A stretch of DNA of 64,000 nucleotides from positions 1 through 64,000 of the forward strand of contig NZ_FNPD01000002.1 of the NCBI RefSeq assembly GCF_900107215.1. Direction: 5' to 3'. Position numbers and translations under genes: made by a program. Source of the DNA: Acetomicrobium thermoterrenum DSM 13490. Lineage in GTDB: Bacteria > Synergistota > Synergistia > Synergistales > Acetomicrobiaceae. Of this stretch, positions 43,555 through 52,132 are shown piece after piece (the first letter of the stretch is position 1; every line of letters begins with the position of its first letter). The notes beneath the pieces are model-generated. The model was not told the DNA's origin. It searched no databases and saw nothing but the letters and a program-made list of their open reading frames with translations.

Positions 43555-45030
43555 CTACTCCAAATCACTTAAAAGCCCTGTTCTCTCGTTAAAGTTTCTT
43601 ATGAGCTCGTCGATCTTCGGAGCCATACCGTGTATGCCGCCCCAGTAGTTGTCGTAATCGAACCACTGGGCGTTGAGTTCGTCGACCGATTTGCCCTGTT
43701 GCTCCACCCATGTGTAGTACTTGAGGTTATGGATGCGGAACCTGTCATAATAGGAAAGCTCAAGCATCCAATCGGAGGTCTGAGACAGCATGTGAACGTG
43801 GTGATCCTTTTCCGCCATGCGCTCGTCATAAGGACCTTCGCGGTCGCTCATCTCTCGGATCCTCGAGAGATACATGTCGGCAGAATCAGTAAAGACAGTG
43901 AAAACCATGTCATGTTCCGTCAATCCGTAGTATTTTGCCATCTTGATTGCGCCTATTACATTTGCGATGCCGGAGATACCTAGAAGTGCCAAGTTATCGA
44001 TGACTTGAGCGGGAACGCCGATTGCCTTCAAGTAATTTCTTCCTGCCTCCTCGTTGAAAAGGCGAAGCAGGCGCAGGCAGGATTCATCGTCGATGTCGAT
44101 GACCATATCGGTATTTTTAACATTATGGATCCAGGGGACGTGTTTGTCGCCAATGCCTTCGATCCTGTGGTCACCGAAGCCGTTATAAAGGAGCGTTGGG
44201 CACTGCATTGCCTCGCCAACGGCGATCTTGCTATCCGGATAAAGGGTCTTCATGTAGTCGCCGCAACCAAGCGTCCCGGCCGAGCCGGATGTGAGCACGA
44301 CGCCAAAGTACCTTTCTCCCGAAGTGGCCAGTTCATTAACCACTTCTTCCATGGCATGTCCTGTGACCTCGTAATGCCACAGGTGGTTTCCAAACTCCTC
44401 GAACTGGTTGAATACGACTACGTCCTCCCTGGTGCGCTTTAATTCCCAGGTTTTGTCGAAGATCTCCTTGACGTTGCTTTCGCCTCCGGGCGTGGTTATG
44501 ATCTCGCCTGCGACGCTTTTAAGCCATTCAAACCTTTCCCTGCTCATGCCCTCAGGAAGTATGGCGATGGAGTCGCACCCCAGAAGCTGGGCATTGTAAG
44601 CTCCGCCCCTGCAATAATTTCCGGTAGATGGCCAGACTGCCTTTTGCGAGGTCGGGTCAAACTGTCCCGTTACCAGGCGCGGAACGAGGCAACCGTAAGT
44701 CGCGCCTACCTTATGTGCCCCCGTAGGGAACCACTTGCCGACCAAGGCAACTATCTTGGCCTTTACTCCGGTTATCTCGGGCGGCATCACGAAATAGTTG
44801 ACCTTGCCAAATGTCCCGCCCTTTTCCTTAGGCTCGTTCTTCCAGGTTATGCGAAAAAGGTTAAGGGAATTTACATCCCAAAGGCCTACACTTTTAAGTC
44901 TTTCCTTAACAGCCTGTGGGACTTTCGTCGGATCTTTCATCTGCTCAAAGGTCGGAAGAATGATGCCCCTCTCTTTCGCCCTCTCGACTGCCTTTTTTAG
45001 TATCTCTTCGTTGACTGTAAGGTCTATCAA
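43555..45030 (-). CDS. Fold-type II PLP-dependent enzyme (tryptophan-synthase-beta-like)
   Basis: 491 residues. The PLP lysine is Lys107 in PTGAHKVGATYGCL; PSTGNYCRGGAYNAQLLG (phosphate or substrate loop) and GSAGTLGCGDYMKTLYPD follow. It is longer than YgeX (about 400 residues) and not close to it by eye; E. coli purine-breakdown operons have ygeX (2,3-diaminopropionate ammonia-lyase) at this place. It probably performs beta-elimination or replacement on an amino acid derived from the pathway. The exact substrate cannot be told. It lies between ygeY and a threonine-synthase-like gene with short gaps (33 and 28 bases), indicating one transcript. Confidence 0.8.
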   Translation of the reverse strand: MIDLTVNEEILKKAVERAKERGIILPTFEQMKDPTKVPQAVKERLKSVGLWDVNSLNLFRITWKNEPKEKGGTFGKVNYFVMPPEITGVKAKIVALVGKWFPTGAHKVGATYGCLVPRLVTGQFDPTSQKAVWPSTGNYCRGGAYNAQLLGCDSIAILPEGMSRERFEWLKSVAGEIITTPGGESNVKEIFDKTWELKRTREDVVVFNQFEEFGNHLWHYEVTGHAMEEVVNELATSGERYFGVVLTSGSAGTLGCGDYMKTLYPDSKIAVGEAMQCPTLLYNGFGDHRIEGIGDKHVPWIHNVKNTDMVIDIDDESCLRLLRLFNEEAGRNYLKAIGVPAQVIDNLALLGISGIANVIGAIKMAKYYGLTEHDMVFTVFTDSADMYLSRIREMSDREGPYDERMAEKDHHVHMLSQTSDWMLELSYYDRFRIHNLKYYTWVEQQGKSVDELNAQWFDYDNYWGGIHGMAPKIDELIRNFNERTGLLSDLE

Positions 45031-45058
45031 TTTCGCTCTCTCCTTCTGTTTGTATATT

Positions 45059-46306
45059 TTAATTTGCAGATCCGATAATCCTGCTTACCGCTTCAAGGGT
45101 TGGTTCAACTTCGTATGGGCTGCCGGCAGCCCTTTTTGCGCTTTCGGAGTCCTTCAGGCCGTTTCCGGTAACTATTACGGCCACACGCTCATGGCTGCCC
45201 AGTTTGCCTGTTTGGGCGTATTTAAGCAACCCCGCAAAGCCCGTAACGCCTGCGGGCTCGCCAAACACCCCGCTGGTGCGGGCCAACAACCTCATAGCCT
45301 CAAGTATCTCGTCGTCCGACACAGCGACCATATCGCCACCAGAGTTTCTTACGGCACGAAGCGCTTTGGCCCAGTTTCGCGGTTCGCCCACGGCTATGCT
45401 GTCGGCCAACGTATTGGTGGGCTTCTTTTCGATGACATTTTTGCCTTCTTTAAAGGCCTTGTATATGGGATTAGCGCCTTCTGCCTGAACACCTATCAGC
45501 TGCGGGATTTGGCTTATCAATCCGATTTGTTTTAAGTCGTAAAAGGCCTTGTAAAAGCTGCTTATTATGCAGCCGTCGCCTACCGAGACGAACACCTTGT
45601 CGGGCAGGTCGAAGGACAGCTCCTCGGCCAGCTCAAGCCCGCAGGTCTTTTTGCCCTCCACTAGATAGGGATTGATGGCGCTGTTTCTGTTGTACCAACC
45701 GTAAGCATCTATGGCCTTCACGGCGAGCTTAAAGGCATCCTCGTAGGTGCCCTTTACCAAAAAGACCTTGGCCCCGTAGATTAAAAGCTGGGTCACCTTG
45801 TTTACTGGGGCCTTTTCGGGCACGAATATGTAGCAGTCAAGCCCTGCGACGGCAGCACATCCGGCCAGAGAGCTTGCGGCGTTACCGGTAGAGGCGCACG
45901 CTATGGACGTAGCGCCCTTTTCTTTAGCCTTTGCCACGCCGATAAAGCTTGCCCTGTCCTTAAAGGAAGCAGTTGGGTTTCTTCCGTCGTCTTTTATCAG
46001 GACCTGTTTAACTTTCAGTTTTTTTGCCCAATAGGCGCTTTCATAAAGAGGTGAAGAGCCGACTTTCAAGTTTGGGAAAAAGGTCGGGTCATTTATGGGA
46101 AGAAGCTCAATGTAGCGGGAGATGCTTCTTTCTTTATTTCCGGCTAAAGCCTCGGGCGTAAATTGCCGCTTCACCTCCCCGTAGTCGTACAATACGTCCA
46201 ATGTGCCGTCGGGCCCACAATCCGGACAGGTAAAGACGTCGCTTTTTGGGTCGAATTCCCTTCCGCAGAGCACGCACTTTAGTTTATCCGCTGAAGCCAC
46301 GATCAT
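45059..46306 (-). CDS. Threonine-synthase-like PLP enzyme with zinc ribbon
   Basis: 415 residues. N-terminal zinc-ribbon cysteines 11, 14, 27 and 30 (CVLCGREFDP, TCPDCGPDG). PLP Lys116 is in NPTASFKDRASF; the phosphate loop is ACASTGNAASSLAGCAAV. The sequence matches the archaeal/bacterial short threonine synthase class, which turns phosphohomoserine into threonine. Because no hom or thrB gene is near and the gene is in a catabolic operon, a related lyase role (for example on a diamino acid) is possible. Family is sure; substrate is not. Confidence 0.82.
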   Translation of the reverse strand: MIVASADKLKCVLCGREFDPKSDVFTCPDCGPDGTLDVLYDYGEVKRQFTPEALAGNKERSISRYIELLPINDPTFFPNLKVGSSPLYESAYWAKKLKVKQVLIKDDGRNPTASFKDRASFIGVAKAKEKGATSIACASTGNAASSLAGCAAVAGLDCYIFVPEKAPVNKVTQLLIYGAKVFLVKGTYEDAFKLAVKAIDAYGWYNRNSAINPYLVEGKKTCGLELAEELSFDLPDKVFVSVGDGCIISSFYKAFYDLKQIGLISQIPQLIGVQAEGANPIYKAFKEGKNVIEKKPTNTLADSIAVGEPRNWAKALRAVRNSGGDMVAVSDDEILEAMRLLARTSGVFGEPAGVTGFAGLLKYAQTGKLGSHERVAVIVTGNGLKDSESAKRAAGSPYEVEPTLEAVSRIIGSAN

Positions 46307-46341
46307 TACCTCCTAACCTTTTATCTTTAATATTGTAAAAA

Positions 46342-47556
46342 CTACGAAGCATCGAGATAGGACGCGGCTATAGCCGCATATCCCTGAGTGGCCTTGACAA
46401 GCTGCTTGATGTTCACTCTTTCGTCTTTTGTATGAGCTAGCTGTTCTTTGGATGGACCGAAGCTAATCGTGGGGATGCCTTTAATTCCACCGTAAAAGCA
46501 GCCGTTCGTCCCAAACCCGGATTCGGAAAGGGAAGGCTCCATATCCAGGTAGTGCAACCCTCTCAAGGCCCTTTCGATCAATTCTTCGTTTTCTCCGAAA
46601 AACCAACCCGGGGCGAAATGCTTCACCTTGATCCTCTTTCCCGTAAAACACTGCACATAATCCTCAGCCACCTTTACGTCGGCCTGGATATCCGGGTCTA
46701 TGTCACGTGCCAAAGATATCAGGCGTGCCACTTCTTCCACTACCCTGCTTTCCGCCTCGCCGGCCAAAAGCCTCCTGTCGCATGTGGCCACGCAGTTGTC
46801 GGGCAAAACGCTCGTTCCCATGGATGGGGCGGTGGACAAATCGGTCAGGACCATGATTCCGTCTCCAAGTAAGTAGTGGCGGGGCGGCAGGAAATGCTGC
46901 TTTATAAACGTGAGGAGAAAGACCATCTTTTCGGCTGCATTTACACCTGAAAGAGGAAAAGAGGTGTGAGCGCTTTTTCCCTGGGCTTCAATGACAATCT
47001 CCGCCCTTCCTCGTTGGCCCCTTTTGATGTTTAAATTAGACGCTTCTCCGATCACAACGCCATCGGGCTCGAAGATCTCGTATACTTTAGACGAAGCTAC
47101 ACCTTCGGCAACCTCTTGGTTGACGACGCAAGCGACGGCAAGTTCGCCATAAAGAAAATCGGAGCACTTTTTAAGTTCACTGCCGGCGATTATCATCGCA
47201 GCTAAGCTGCCCTTTGCGTCAACCGATCCCCTTCCGCAGATATGGCCATCGATGACCGTCCCCCCGTAGGGGTAAAAGGACCATTCAATGGCATCGCTAA
47301 CGCCGACGTGATCCATTTGCGCCTCGAAGAGAAGGCGCCTTCCTCCGGGATTAAACGCAATCTTTCCGACGACGTTTCCCATCTCGTCCATAATTACCTC
47401 ATCGTAACCAAGCGACAGCATGAGGTCGTGGATATAATAGGCGATCCTTTCCTCCCTGCCTGACGTACTGGGGATGGATACCAACTTGGAACATAACTCC
47501 GTTATAGTTTGAGGTGAGACCTGTCCCGCAATCGCTTGAACGGTTTCCTGCACCAA
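46342..47556 (-). CDS. Second M20-family metallohydrolase
   Basis: 404 residues, paralogous to the 42316 product. Zinc motifs: FEAQMDHVGVSDAIEW (Asp; the first His is in DHV), GRGSVDAKGSLAAMIIAG, CVVNQEVAEGV in the place of Glu-Glu (here Gln-Glu), and SFGPSKEQLAHTKDERV (His). VIGEASNLNIKRGQRGRAEI is shared with YgeY. The Gln at the general-base position is unusual and might change activity. It starts at TTG 47556 (or GTG 47553) behind GAGG and is the first gene of the long operon, with a promoter at 47598-47625. Confidence 0.85.
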   Translation of the reverse strand: MVQETVQAIAGQVSPQTITELCSKLVSIPSTSGREERIAYYIHDLMLSLGYDEVIMDEMGNVVGKIAFNPGGRRLLFEAQMDHVGVSDAIEWSFYPYGGTVIDGHICGRGSVDAKGSLAAMIIAGSELKKCSDFLYGELAVACVVNQEVAEGVASSKVYEIFEPDGVVIGEASNLNIKRGQRGRAEIVIEAQGKSAHTSFPLSGVNAAEKMVFLLTFIKQHFLPPRHYLLGDGIMVLTDLSTAPSMGTSVLPDNCVATCDRRLLAGEAESRVVEEVARLISLARDIDPDIQADVKVAEDYVQCFTGKRIKVKHFAPGWFFGENEELIERALRGLHYLDMEPSLSESGFGTNGCFYGGIKGIPTISFGPSKEQLAHTKDERVNIKQLVKATQGYAAIAASYLDAS

Positions 47557-47597
47557 TACACTAACCTCGCCATTATGGGAATCATTTGTTGATCTTT

Positions 47598-47648
47598 ATT
47601 ATAACTGATATTCTATAAGTTACAATTAATAAATATTTTTGATATACT
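47598..47648. promoter_or_regulatory. Divergent overlapping promoters with a LysR-type box
   Basis: Plus strand: TTACAA (47620-47625), 17 bases, then TGA-TATACT (-10 at 47643-47648) for the regulator. Minus strand: TTGTAA (the same six bases), 16 bases, then TATAAT (47603-47598) for the catabolic operon. The two promoters share one -35 hexamer. TAACT (47602-47606) and AGTTA (47618-47622) with an 11-base gap form a T-N11-A dyad in the minus promoter, the usual binding motif of LysR regulators. Confidence 0.65.
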
Positions 47649-47691
47649 TTAGGCATGTCTTATACAAATGATAAAGGGAGAGATCGATGAG

Positions 47692-48585
47692 ATGACCCTA
47701 CAACAGCTAAAGACCTTTCTCGCCGTTTGCGAGGAAATGTCCATAACGCAGGCTGCCTTCAAACTTTTCATCACTCAGTCGGCCGTAAGCCAGCAAATAA
47801 AGGCTCTGGAGGAAGAATTCGATATTAAACTTTTCGAAAAAAGGGGCAGGCGTCTTTGTATTACAGCAGAGGGCAAGATTTTCCGGGATAGCGCCAAGGA
47901 GATCGTTGAAAATGCAGAGCATATAGCAGAAAAGCTCAAGGCCAGCAAAAGCCTGGAGGTGGGGAAATTAAACATGGCCAGCACCCATCATTTGGCACAG
48001 TATCTTCTAATGAATCCTCTCTTGGAATTTCATAAAAGCTATCCAAAAATAGACCTGTCCCTCTACACTCTCGATGCTAGCGAGATAAAATCCGCCGTCG
48101 AATCCAAAAGAGTTGACATTGGCTTCATGCCCGATGGAGCTGCCGTCTTTTCTCCTCACTTAAGAATTACTAAAATATACGAAGATCGCATGGCCTTAAT
48201 AGCCTGGCCAGGACATCCGTGGCGAGAAGAGGAAAAAATAAAGCCATCGCAATTGTCGGGGGAGCCCCTTGTATTCGCATCTACGCCCTCAAGCATTAAC
48301 GAGATAGCCCTCGCCTTTTTGAAACGACATCACATACATATCGATACCGTCATTGACGTCGGTAACATCGATCTTCTGAAGGAAGCGGTGAGACATCGTG
48401 TGGGAGTGGCGCTGACGAGCAAGCTCGCGGTCCGGGAAGACATCAACCAGGGAAGCCTTATCGAGCTTCCCCTTTCGGGAATCGATGAATTGAGTTTTAA
48501 TTTCCTCATGCTAACCCACAAAGAAGAAGAACCGAGCTATCCCTCCTGGGCCTTTCAAAAAATCTTGAAGGGATATCTGCCCTAA
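47692..48585 (+). CDS. LysR-family transcriptional regulator
   Basis: 297 residues from ATG 47692 (47668 would add eight residues with no site). The N-terminal winged helix is typical: LQQLKTFLAVCEEMSITQAA, then QSAVSQQIKALEEEFDIKLF, then GRRLCITAEGKIF. The effector domain follows (LNMASTHHLAQYLLMNPLLE, DIGFMPDG, HRVGVALTSKLAV). It resembles CysB/CbbR-like members that respond to small anions, but the ligand is unknown. It is divergent from the M20-led operon and convergent with the TRAP genes; either could be its target. The shared promoter with a T-N11-A dyad favours the catabolic operon. Confidence 0.9.
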   Translation: MTLQQLKTFLAVCEEMSITQAAFKLFITQSAVSQQIKALEEEFDIKLFEKRGRRLCITAEGKIFRDSAKEIVENAEHIAEKLKASKSLEVGKLNMASTHHLAQYLLMNPLLEFHKSYPKIDLSLYTLDASEIKSAVESKRVDIGFMPDGAAVFSPHLRITKIYEDRMALIAWPGHPWREEEKIKPSQLSGEPLVFASTPSSINEIALAFLKRHHIHIDTVIDVGNIDLLKEAVRHRVGVALTSKLAVREDINQGSLIELPLSGIDELSFNFLMLTHKEEEPSYPSWAFQKILKGYLP

Positions 48586-48772
48586 TTTAAAATTGTTATA
48601 ATTATGTCGTAAACACGGTTATTACAACCCTTTATCGCCACGTGGAGATAAAATTAGATGAGGATACACAAGATAAAGATATTCATGGAAAAACCCTACA
48701 CGGCAACATGCTGAACATCTTACCAGTATCGGGCCGAGGAAATGCAAACCTTCTCCCGAAAGGACCTTCGAG

Positions 48773-50062
48773 CTAGTTCGCGAAACCAAACAACCTGGGC
48801 AAGAACAAAGTAATTCCAGGGATAAAAGTAATGATAATTAAGGCTATGTAAACGACTACTATATAGGGGAATATCTCTCTGCTAAGTTGCTCCAGAGTAA
48901 TCTTGCTTATACCACAGGCAACGAACAGGCAAGCTCCTACGGGCGGTGTCATGAGAGCTACGTTTAGAGATAGTATCATGATGATTCCAAAGTGAATAGG
49001 ATCAAAACCTAAACTAACCGCTAAAGGATGCAGTATTGGCCCCAAGATGATCAAGGCAGCTGTAATATCCATGAACATGCCTATAAACAACAGGATCAAC
49101 AAGATCATTGAGATAACTATCCATTTGTTGGTGCTGATACTCAACATTAAAGTTGCAACCTTTTCGGGAATTTGCTCCATTGTAAGAACCCAACCTAAAA
49201 TCGTAGCCGAAGCTATTACCAAAAACACCACGCCCGTCGTTCGTGCCATCTTCATGCATAGAGGCCAAAGATCCCTATAGGTTATATTTCCGTAAACGAA
49301 ATGTCCAATTATGAAGGCATAGGCAACTGCTACTGAAGCGGCTTCCGTTGGAGTAAACAAACCACTCAAAATGCCTCCTAAAATTATAACAGGCATTACC
49401 AATGCAACAGCCGCCTCCTTGAAGGCCTTCCAAATTTCACCAATCGTTGCCCTGCGTTCCCCCACCGGATAGCCTCGCTTTTTCGCTATTCTAGCGGTGA
49501 CTATCATCTCTACGGCAGCTATTAACAGACCAGGGATAAAACCCGCTAAAAAAAGACCTGCTATTGAGACCTGCATAAAAGCTCCGTATATTACCATTAT
49601 ATTTGACGGTGGGATCGTCGGCCCAATAATTGATGAAGCTGCTGTAACGGCAGCAGAAAAATCCTTATCATAACCTTCCTTTACCATTCCGGGGATCAAC
49701 ATCGACCCAATGGCTGCGGTATCACTAACTGCTGCTCCTGTTATGCCGGCGAAGAAAATAGATGCAACTATGTTGGCATGGGCTAAACCGCCTCTCAAAT
49801 GGCCGACTAAGACGTTGCTAAACTTCACCAAACGGGATGTTATTCCCGATTTATTCATTATTTCACCTGCAAGGATGAAAAAAGGCATTGCCATTAAAGT
49901 AAACATATCTACACCAGCGAAATAGCGTTGAGGAACTAGGTACAATGCTGAAGGAATCCCAGTTTTCAGCATTCCCAAAAGACCAGTTACGCCAAGGACA
50001 AAGCCAATCGGCATGCCGATTATAATGAAAATAGTGAACAAAATGGCTATGTAACTCGTCAA
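48773..50062 (-). CDS. dctM: TRAP transporter large permease (DctM)
   Basis: 429 residues, about 12 membrane segments. DctM features: IGMPIGFVLGVTGLLGMLKT, MAMPFFILAGEIMNKSGITS, GIFAGISGAAVSDTAAIGSM-like sequence (here FFAGITGAAVSDTAAIGSML), and TPTEAASVAVAYAF. It forms the sodium-driven membrane component with the small subunit at 50103. Last gene of a DctP-Q-M unit. It ends 187 bases from lysR with no clear terminator in the gap. Confidence 0.93.
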   Translation of the reverse strand: MTSYIAILFTIFIIIGMPIGFVLGVTGLLGMLKTGIPSALYLVPQRYFAGVDMFTLMAMPFFILAGEIMNKSGITSRLVKFSNVLVGHLRGGLAHANIVASIFFAGITGAAVSDTAAIGSMLIPGMVKEGYDKDFSAAVTAASSIIGPTIPPSNIMVIYGAFMQVSIAGLFLAGFIPGLLIAAVEMIVTARIAKKRGYPVGERRATIGEIWKAFKEAAVALVMPVIILGGILSGLFTPTEAASVAVAYAFIIGHFVYGNITYRDLWPLCMKMARTTGVVFLVIASATILGWVLTMEQIPEKVATLMLSISTNKWIVISMILLILLFIGMFMDITAALIILGPILHPLAVSLGFDPIHFGIIMILSLNVALMTPPVGACLFVACGISKITLEQLSREIFPYIVVVYIALIIITFIPGITLFLPRLFGFAN

Positions 50063-50102
50063 GTTAATCTTCCTTTCTTTATCATGATCATGTCAAGATT
50101 GT

Positions 50103-50684
50103 TCAAATATCTAGTTTTTCTTCCCTTTTTACAGCATCCAATACTTCCTCGGACATCAAGATCTCCTCTATATTTGATCTCTTAATGTCGAGAAACATTT
50201 TGCAGGCCAAAAAAACCATACAAACAATTGAACTTACTGGTACAGCCATCAACCACCATTTCATTGTCGTATTTAACGCGCTTGAAATTTGATATTTCCC
50301 CTTGTCCGCCATTATAAAGCCATATTTCGTCAATACATATAAAAAATAAAATACCAATATATTTGAAAATAATACTATCGCTTTGGCTATTTTAATGGGA
50401 ATTTTCTTAATAAAAAGAGTTACCCCCACATGCTCATGTCTCCATATACACAATGCAACTGAAAGTAATGCCATCCATATCATCAAGTACCTTGACAATT
50501 CCTCGGTCCAACCGAGAGGCGTCCTGAGCAAATAGCGAAAGAACACGCCTAATAAAACTGTAACAGTCATAGCAATAGAGAAGACGAACACTGGCACTGA
50601 AACTATTTTCTCTAAGAGATCTCCCGCCTTGCTTATAACTTTAAAGTAGTCAATATTGTTTTTAGCATTTGATTTATCAGTCAT
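50103..50684 (-). CDS. dctQ: TRAP transporter small permease (DctQ)
   Basis: 193 residues with four membrane segments: VPVFVFSIAMTVTVLLGVFF, a second after the GWTEELSRYLMIWMALL motif typical of DctQ, ILVFYFLYVLTKYG and PVSSIVCMVFLACKM. The charged C-terminal tail (about 25 residues) is a little longer than usual. It is placed between dctP and dctM, the normal order. Confidence 0.9.
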   Translation of the reverse strand: MTDKSNAKNNIDYFKVISKAGDLLEKIVSVPVFVFSIAMTVTVLLGVFFRYLLRTPLGWTEELSRYLMIWMALLSVALCIWRHEHVGVTLFIKKIPIKIAKAIVLFSNILVFYFLYVLTKYGFIMADKGKYQISSALNTTMKWWLMAVPVSSIVCMVFLACKMFLDIKRSNIEEILMSEEVLDAVKREEKLDI

Positions 50685-50746
50685 TTAGTCCCTCCAAAAT
50701 ATTTCAATGGAGAGCAAGGACGCTAACTTGCTCTCCACGGTTATGT

Positions 50747-51784
50747 TTAATCTTCTGCCTCTTCAATAGCTTTTAAATATTTCTCCGCCAATTCGACTCC
50801 TTCGTCCTTAAACCTCTTTTCAATGAATTCCATCATACCTTCCCTTCCTATACGCCTAAACTCCTCCAAAGATTCAGGAGAAAGGACGTTCACTTCCATA
50901 CCGGCCTTAATCAGTGTCGGTAACCCCTTGTCTGAGGCCTCTATAATTCTGTTAAGCCCTCTGCCCGAAACATTTGCTTCTCTTGCCGCTCGATCCACTA
51001 TCTCTCTTTCTGTTTCGCTTAAGGAATTATAGAAATCTTTGTTCATCACCCAACAATAAGGACTGTATAAGTGATTCGTAATCGTTATGTATTTTTGAAC
51101 CTCATAGAGCCTTCCGGTGAGAATGATGGGAATTGGATTATGTTGTCCGTCCACCACGCCCGTTTGCAGGGCAGTATAAACCTCAGCCCATGCAACAGGA
51201 GTCGGAGCAGCCCCATAAAGCCTCATTAATTCCTCATGTGTTGGAATAGTCATGGTCCGGATCTTTAAACCCTTCATATCTGCTACGCTTTTAATAGGTC
51301 TTTTGCTATTCGTTATTTGAAAAAATCCTCCCGATTCGCCAAAGCCAAGCACCTTATATCCAGTCTTTTCCTCAATATCTTTGGCAAGATATTGGCCAAA
51401 AGGACCGTCAAATACCTTCCACGCCACCTCGTAATTGGGCAAGGCGAAGGGTATGTCCAATATGCTATAGAGGGGATAAAAAATGGCAATTCCTCCAGCA
51501 GAAGCGATGTAGCTTTGAATCACTCCCAATTGCACCTGCTCCATGGTCTCGCGCTCGTTGCCCAACTGCCCGGCAGGATAGATCTCTACCTTTAATGCAC
51601 CGCCGCTTTCCGACTCTACGATGTTTTTGAATACGGCAGACATGGCCGCAGTGGCAACCTCAAAGGGTTGTTGGGGGTTGAGGTGCGATAGCTTTATTAC
51701 TTTTTCTGCTCCAAAAGCTACCGACGAAACAAACAGAAACACAAAGGCTACCATAAAAACGACACATTTTCTCTCAGCTTTCAT
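50747..51784 (-). CDS. dctP: TRAP transporter solute-binding protein (DctP)
   Basis: 345 residues with signal peptide (VVFMVAFVFLFVSSVAFGAE). Periplasmic binding protein: KLSHLNPQQPFEVATAAMSA, YPAGQLGNERETMEQVQLGV, and the substrate arginine region KGLKIRTMTIPTHEELMRLY followed by TALQTGVVDGQHNPIPII. The Arg in LKIRT is the usual carboxylate contact, so an organic acid is expected; identity unknown. It is first of the three genes and its promoter is at 51966-51998. Confidence 0.92.
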   Translation of the reverse strand: MKAERKCVVFMVAFVFLFVSSVAFGAEKVIKLSHLNPQQPFEVATAAMSAVFKNIVESESGGALKVEIYPAGQLGNERETMEQVQLGVIQSYIASAGGIAIFYPLYSILDIPFALPNYEVAWKVFDGPFGQYLAKDIEEKTGYKVLGFGESGGFFQITNSKRPIKSVADMKGLKIRTMTIPTHEELMRLYGAAPTPVAWAEVYTALQTGVVDGQHNPIPIILTGRLYEVQKYITITNHLYSPYCWVMNKDFYNSLSETEREIVDRAAREANVSGRGLNRIIEASDKGLPTLIKAGMEVNVLSPESLEEFRRIGREGMMEFIEKRFKDEGVELAEKYLKAIEEAED

Positions 51785-51965
51785 GATTTTTTCCTCCCTT
51801 TCTCTATTTTTAATTTATCCTTCAACTTACGTCAATTTCCGAGCAAACAGTATAGACCAGATTTCGTGAAAAAAATTTAGGACGTTATCATTTGTTAATG
51901 TCTACGATGTATCATATTAATACGTCTAATCCAATATGCTTTACACAAATATAATGCTCTTTCAC

Positions 51966-51998
51966 ATTATATCAGAATATACGATATTTGAATATACG
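51966..51998 (-). promoter_or_regulatory. dctP promoter with two direct repeats
   Basis: TATAAT on the minus strand (51971-51966) with an extended TG upstream (TGATATAAT). Two copies of CGTATATTC (plus-strand GAATATACG at 51975-51983 and 51990-51998) lie 15 bases apart over the -35 region and may bind a regulator. The 51785-52132 gap has no gene; it is AT-rich and carries this promoter and the purE promoter. Confidence 0.5.
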
Positions 51999-52003
51999 AC
52001 AAA

Positions 52004-52032
52004 TTACAAATGGCTTTTATTTTTGATATACT
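52004..52032 (+). promoter_or_regulatory. purE promoter
   Basis: TTACAA (52004-52009), 17 bases, TATACT (52027-52032) with an extended -10 TG. This is the same core as the regulator promoter at 47620-47648, where both hexamers, the spacing and the TTTTTGATATACTTTAG block are identical. The leader to the ATG at 52133 is about 90 bases. Confidence 0.65.
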
Positions 52033-52132
52033 TTAGACTAAACTTATCATTTAAAGTAAAGTCAAGATTGTCGTTTAACATTTTTTCAAAAAAATTACAC
52101 TTGCAAAAACTACCGACTAAGGAGGACTTGAA

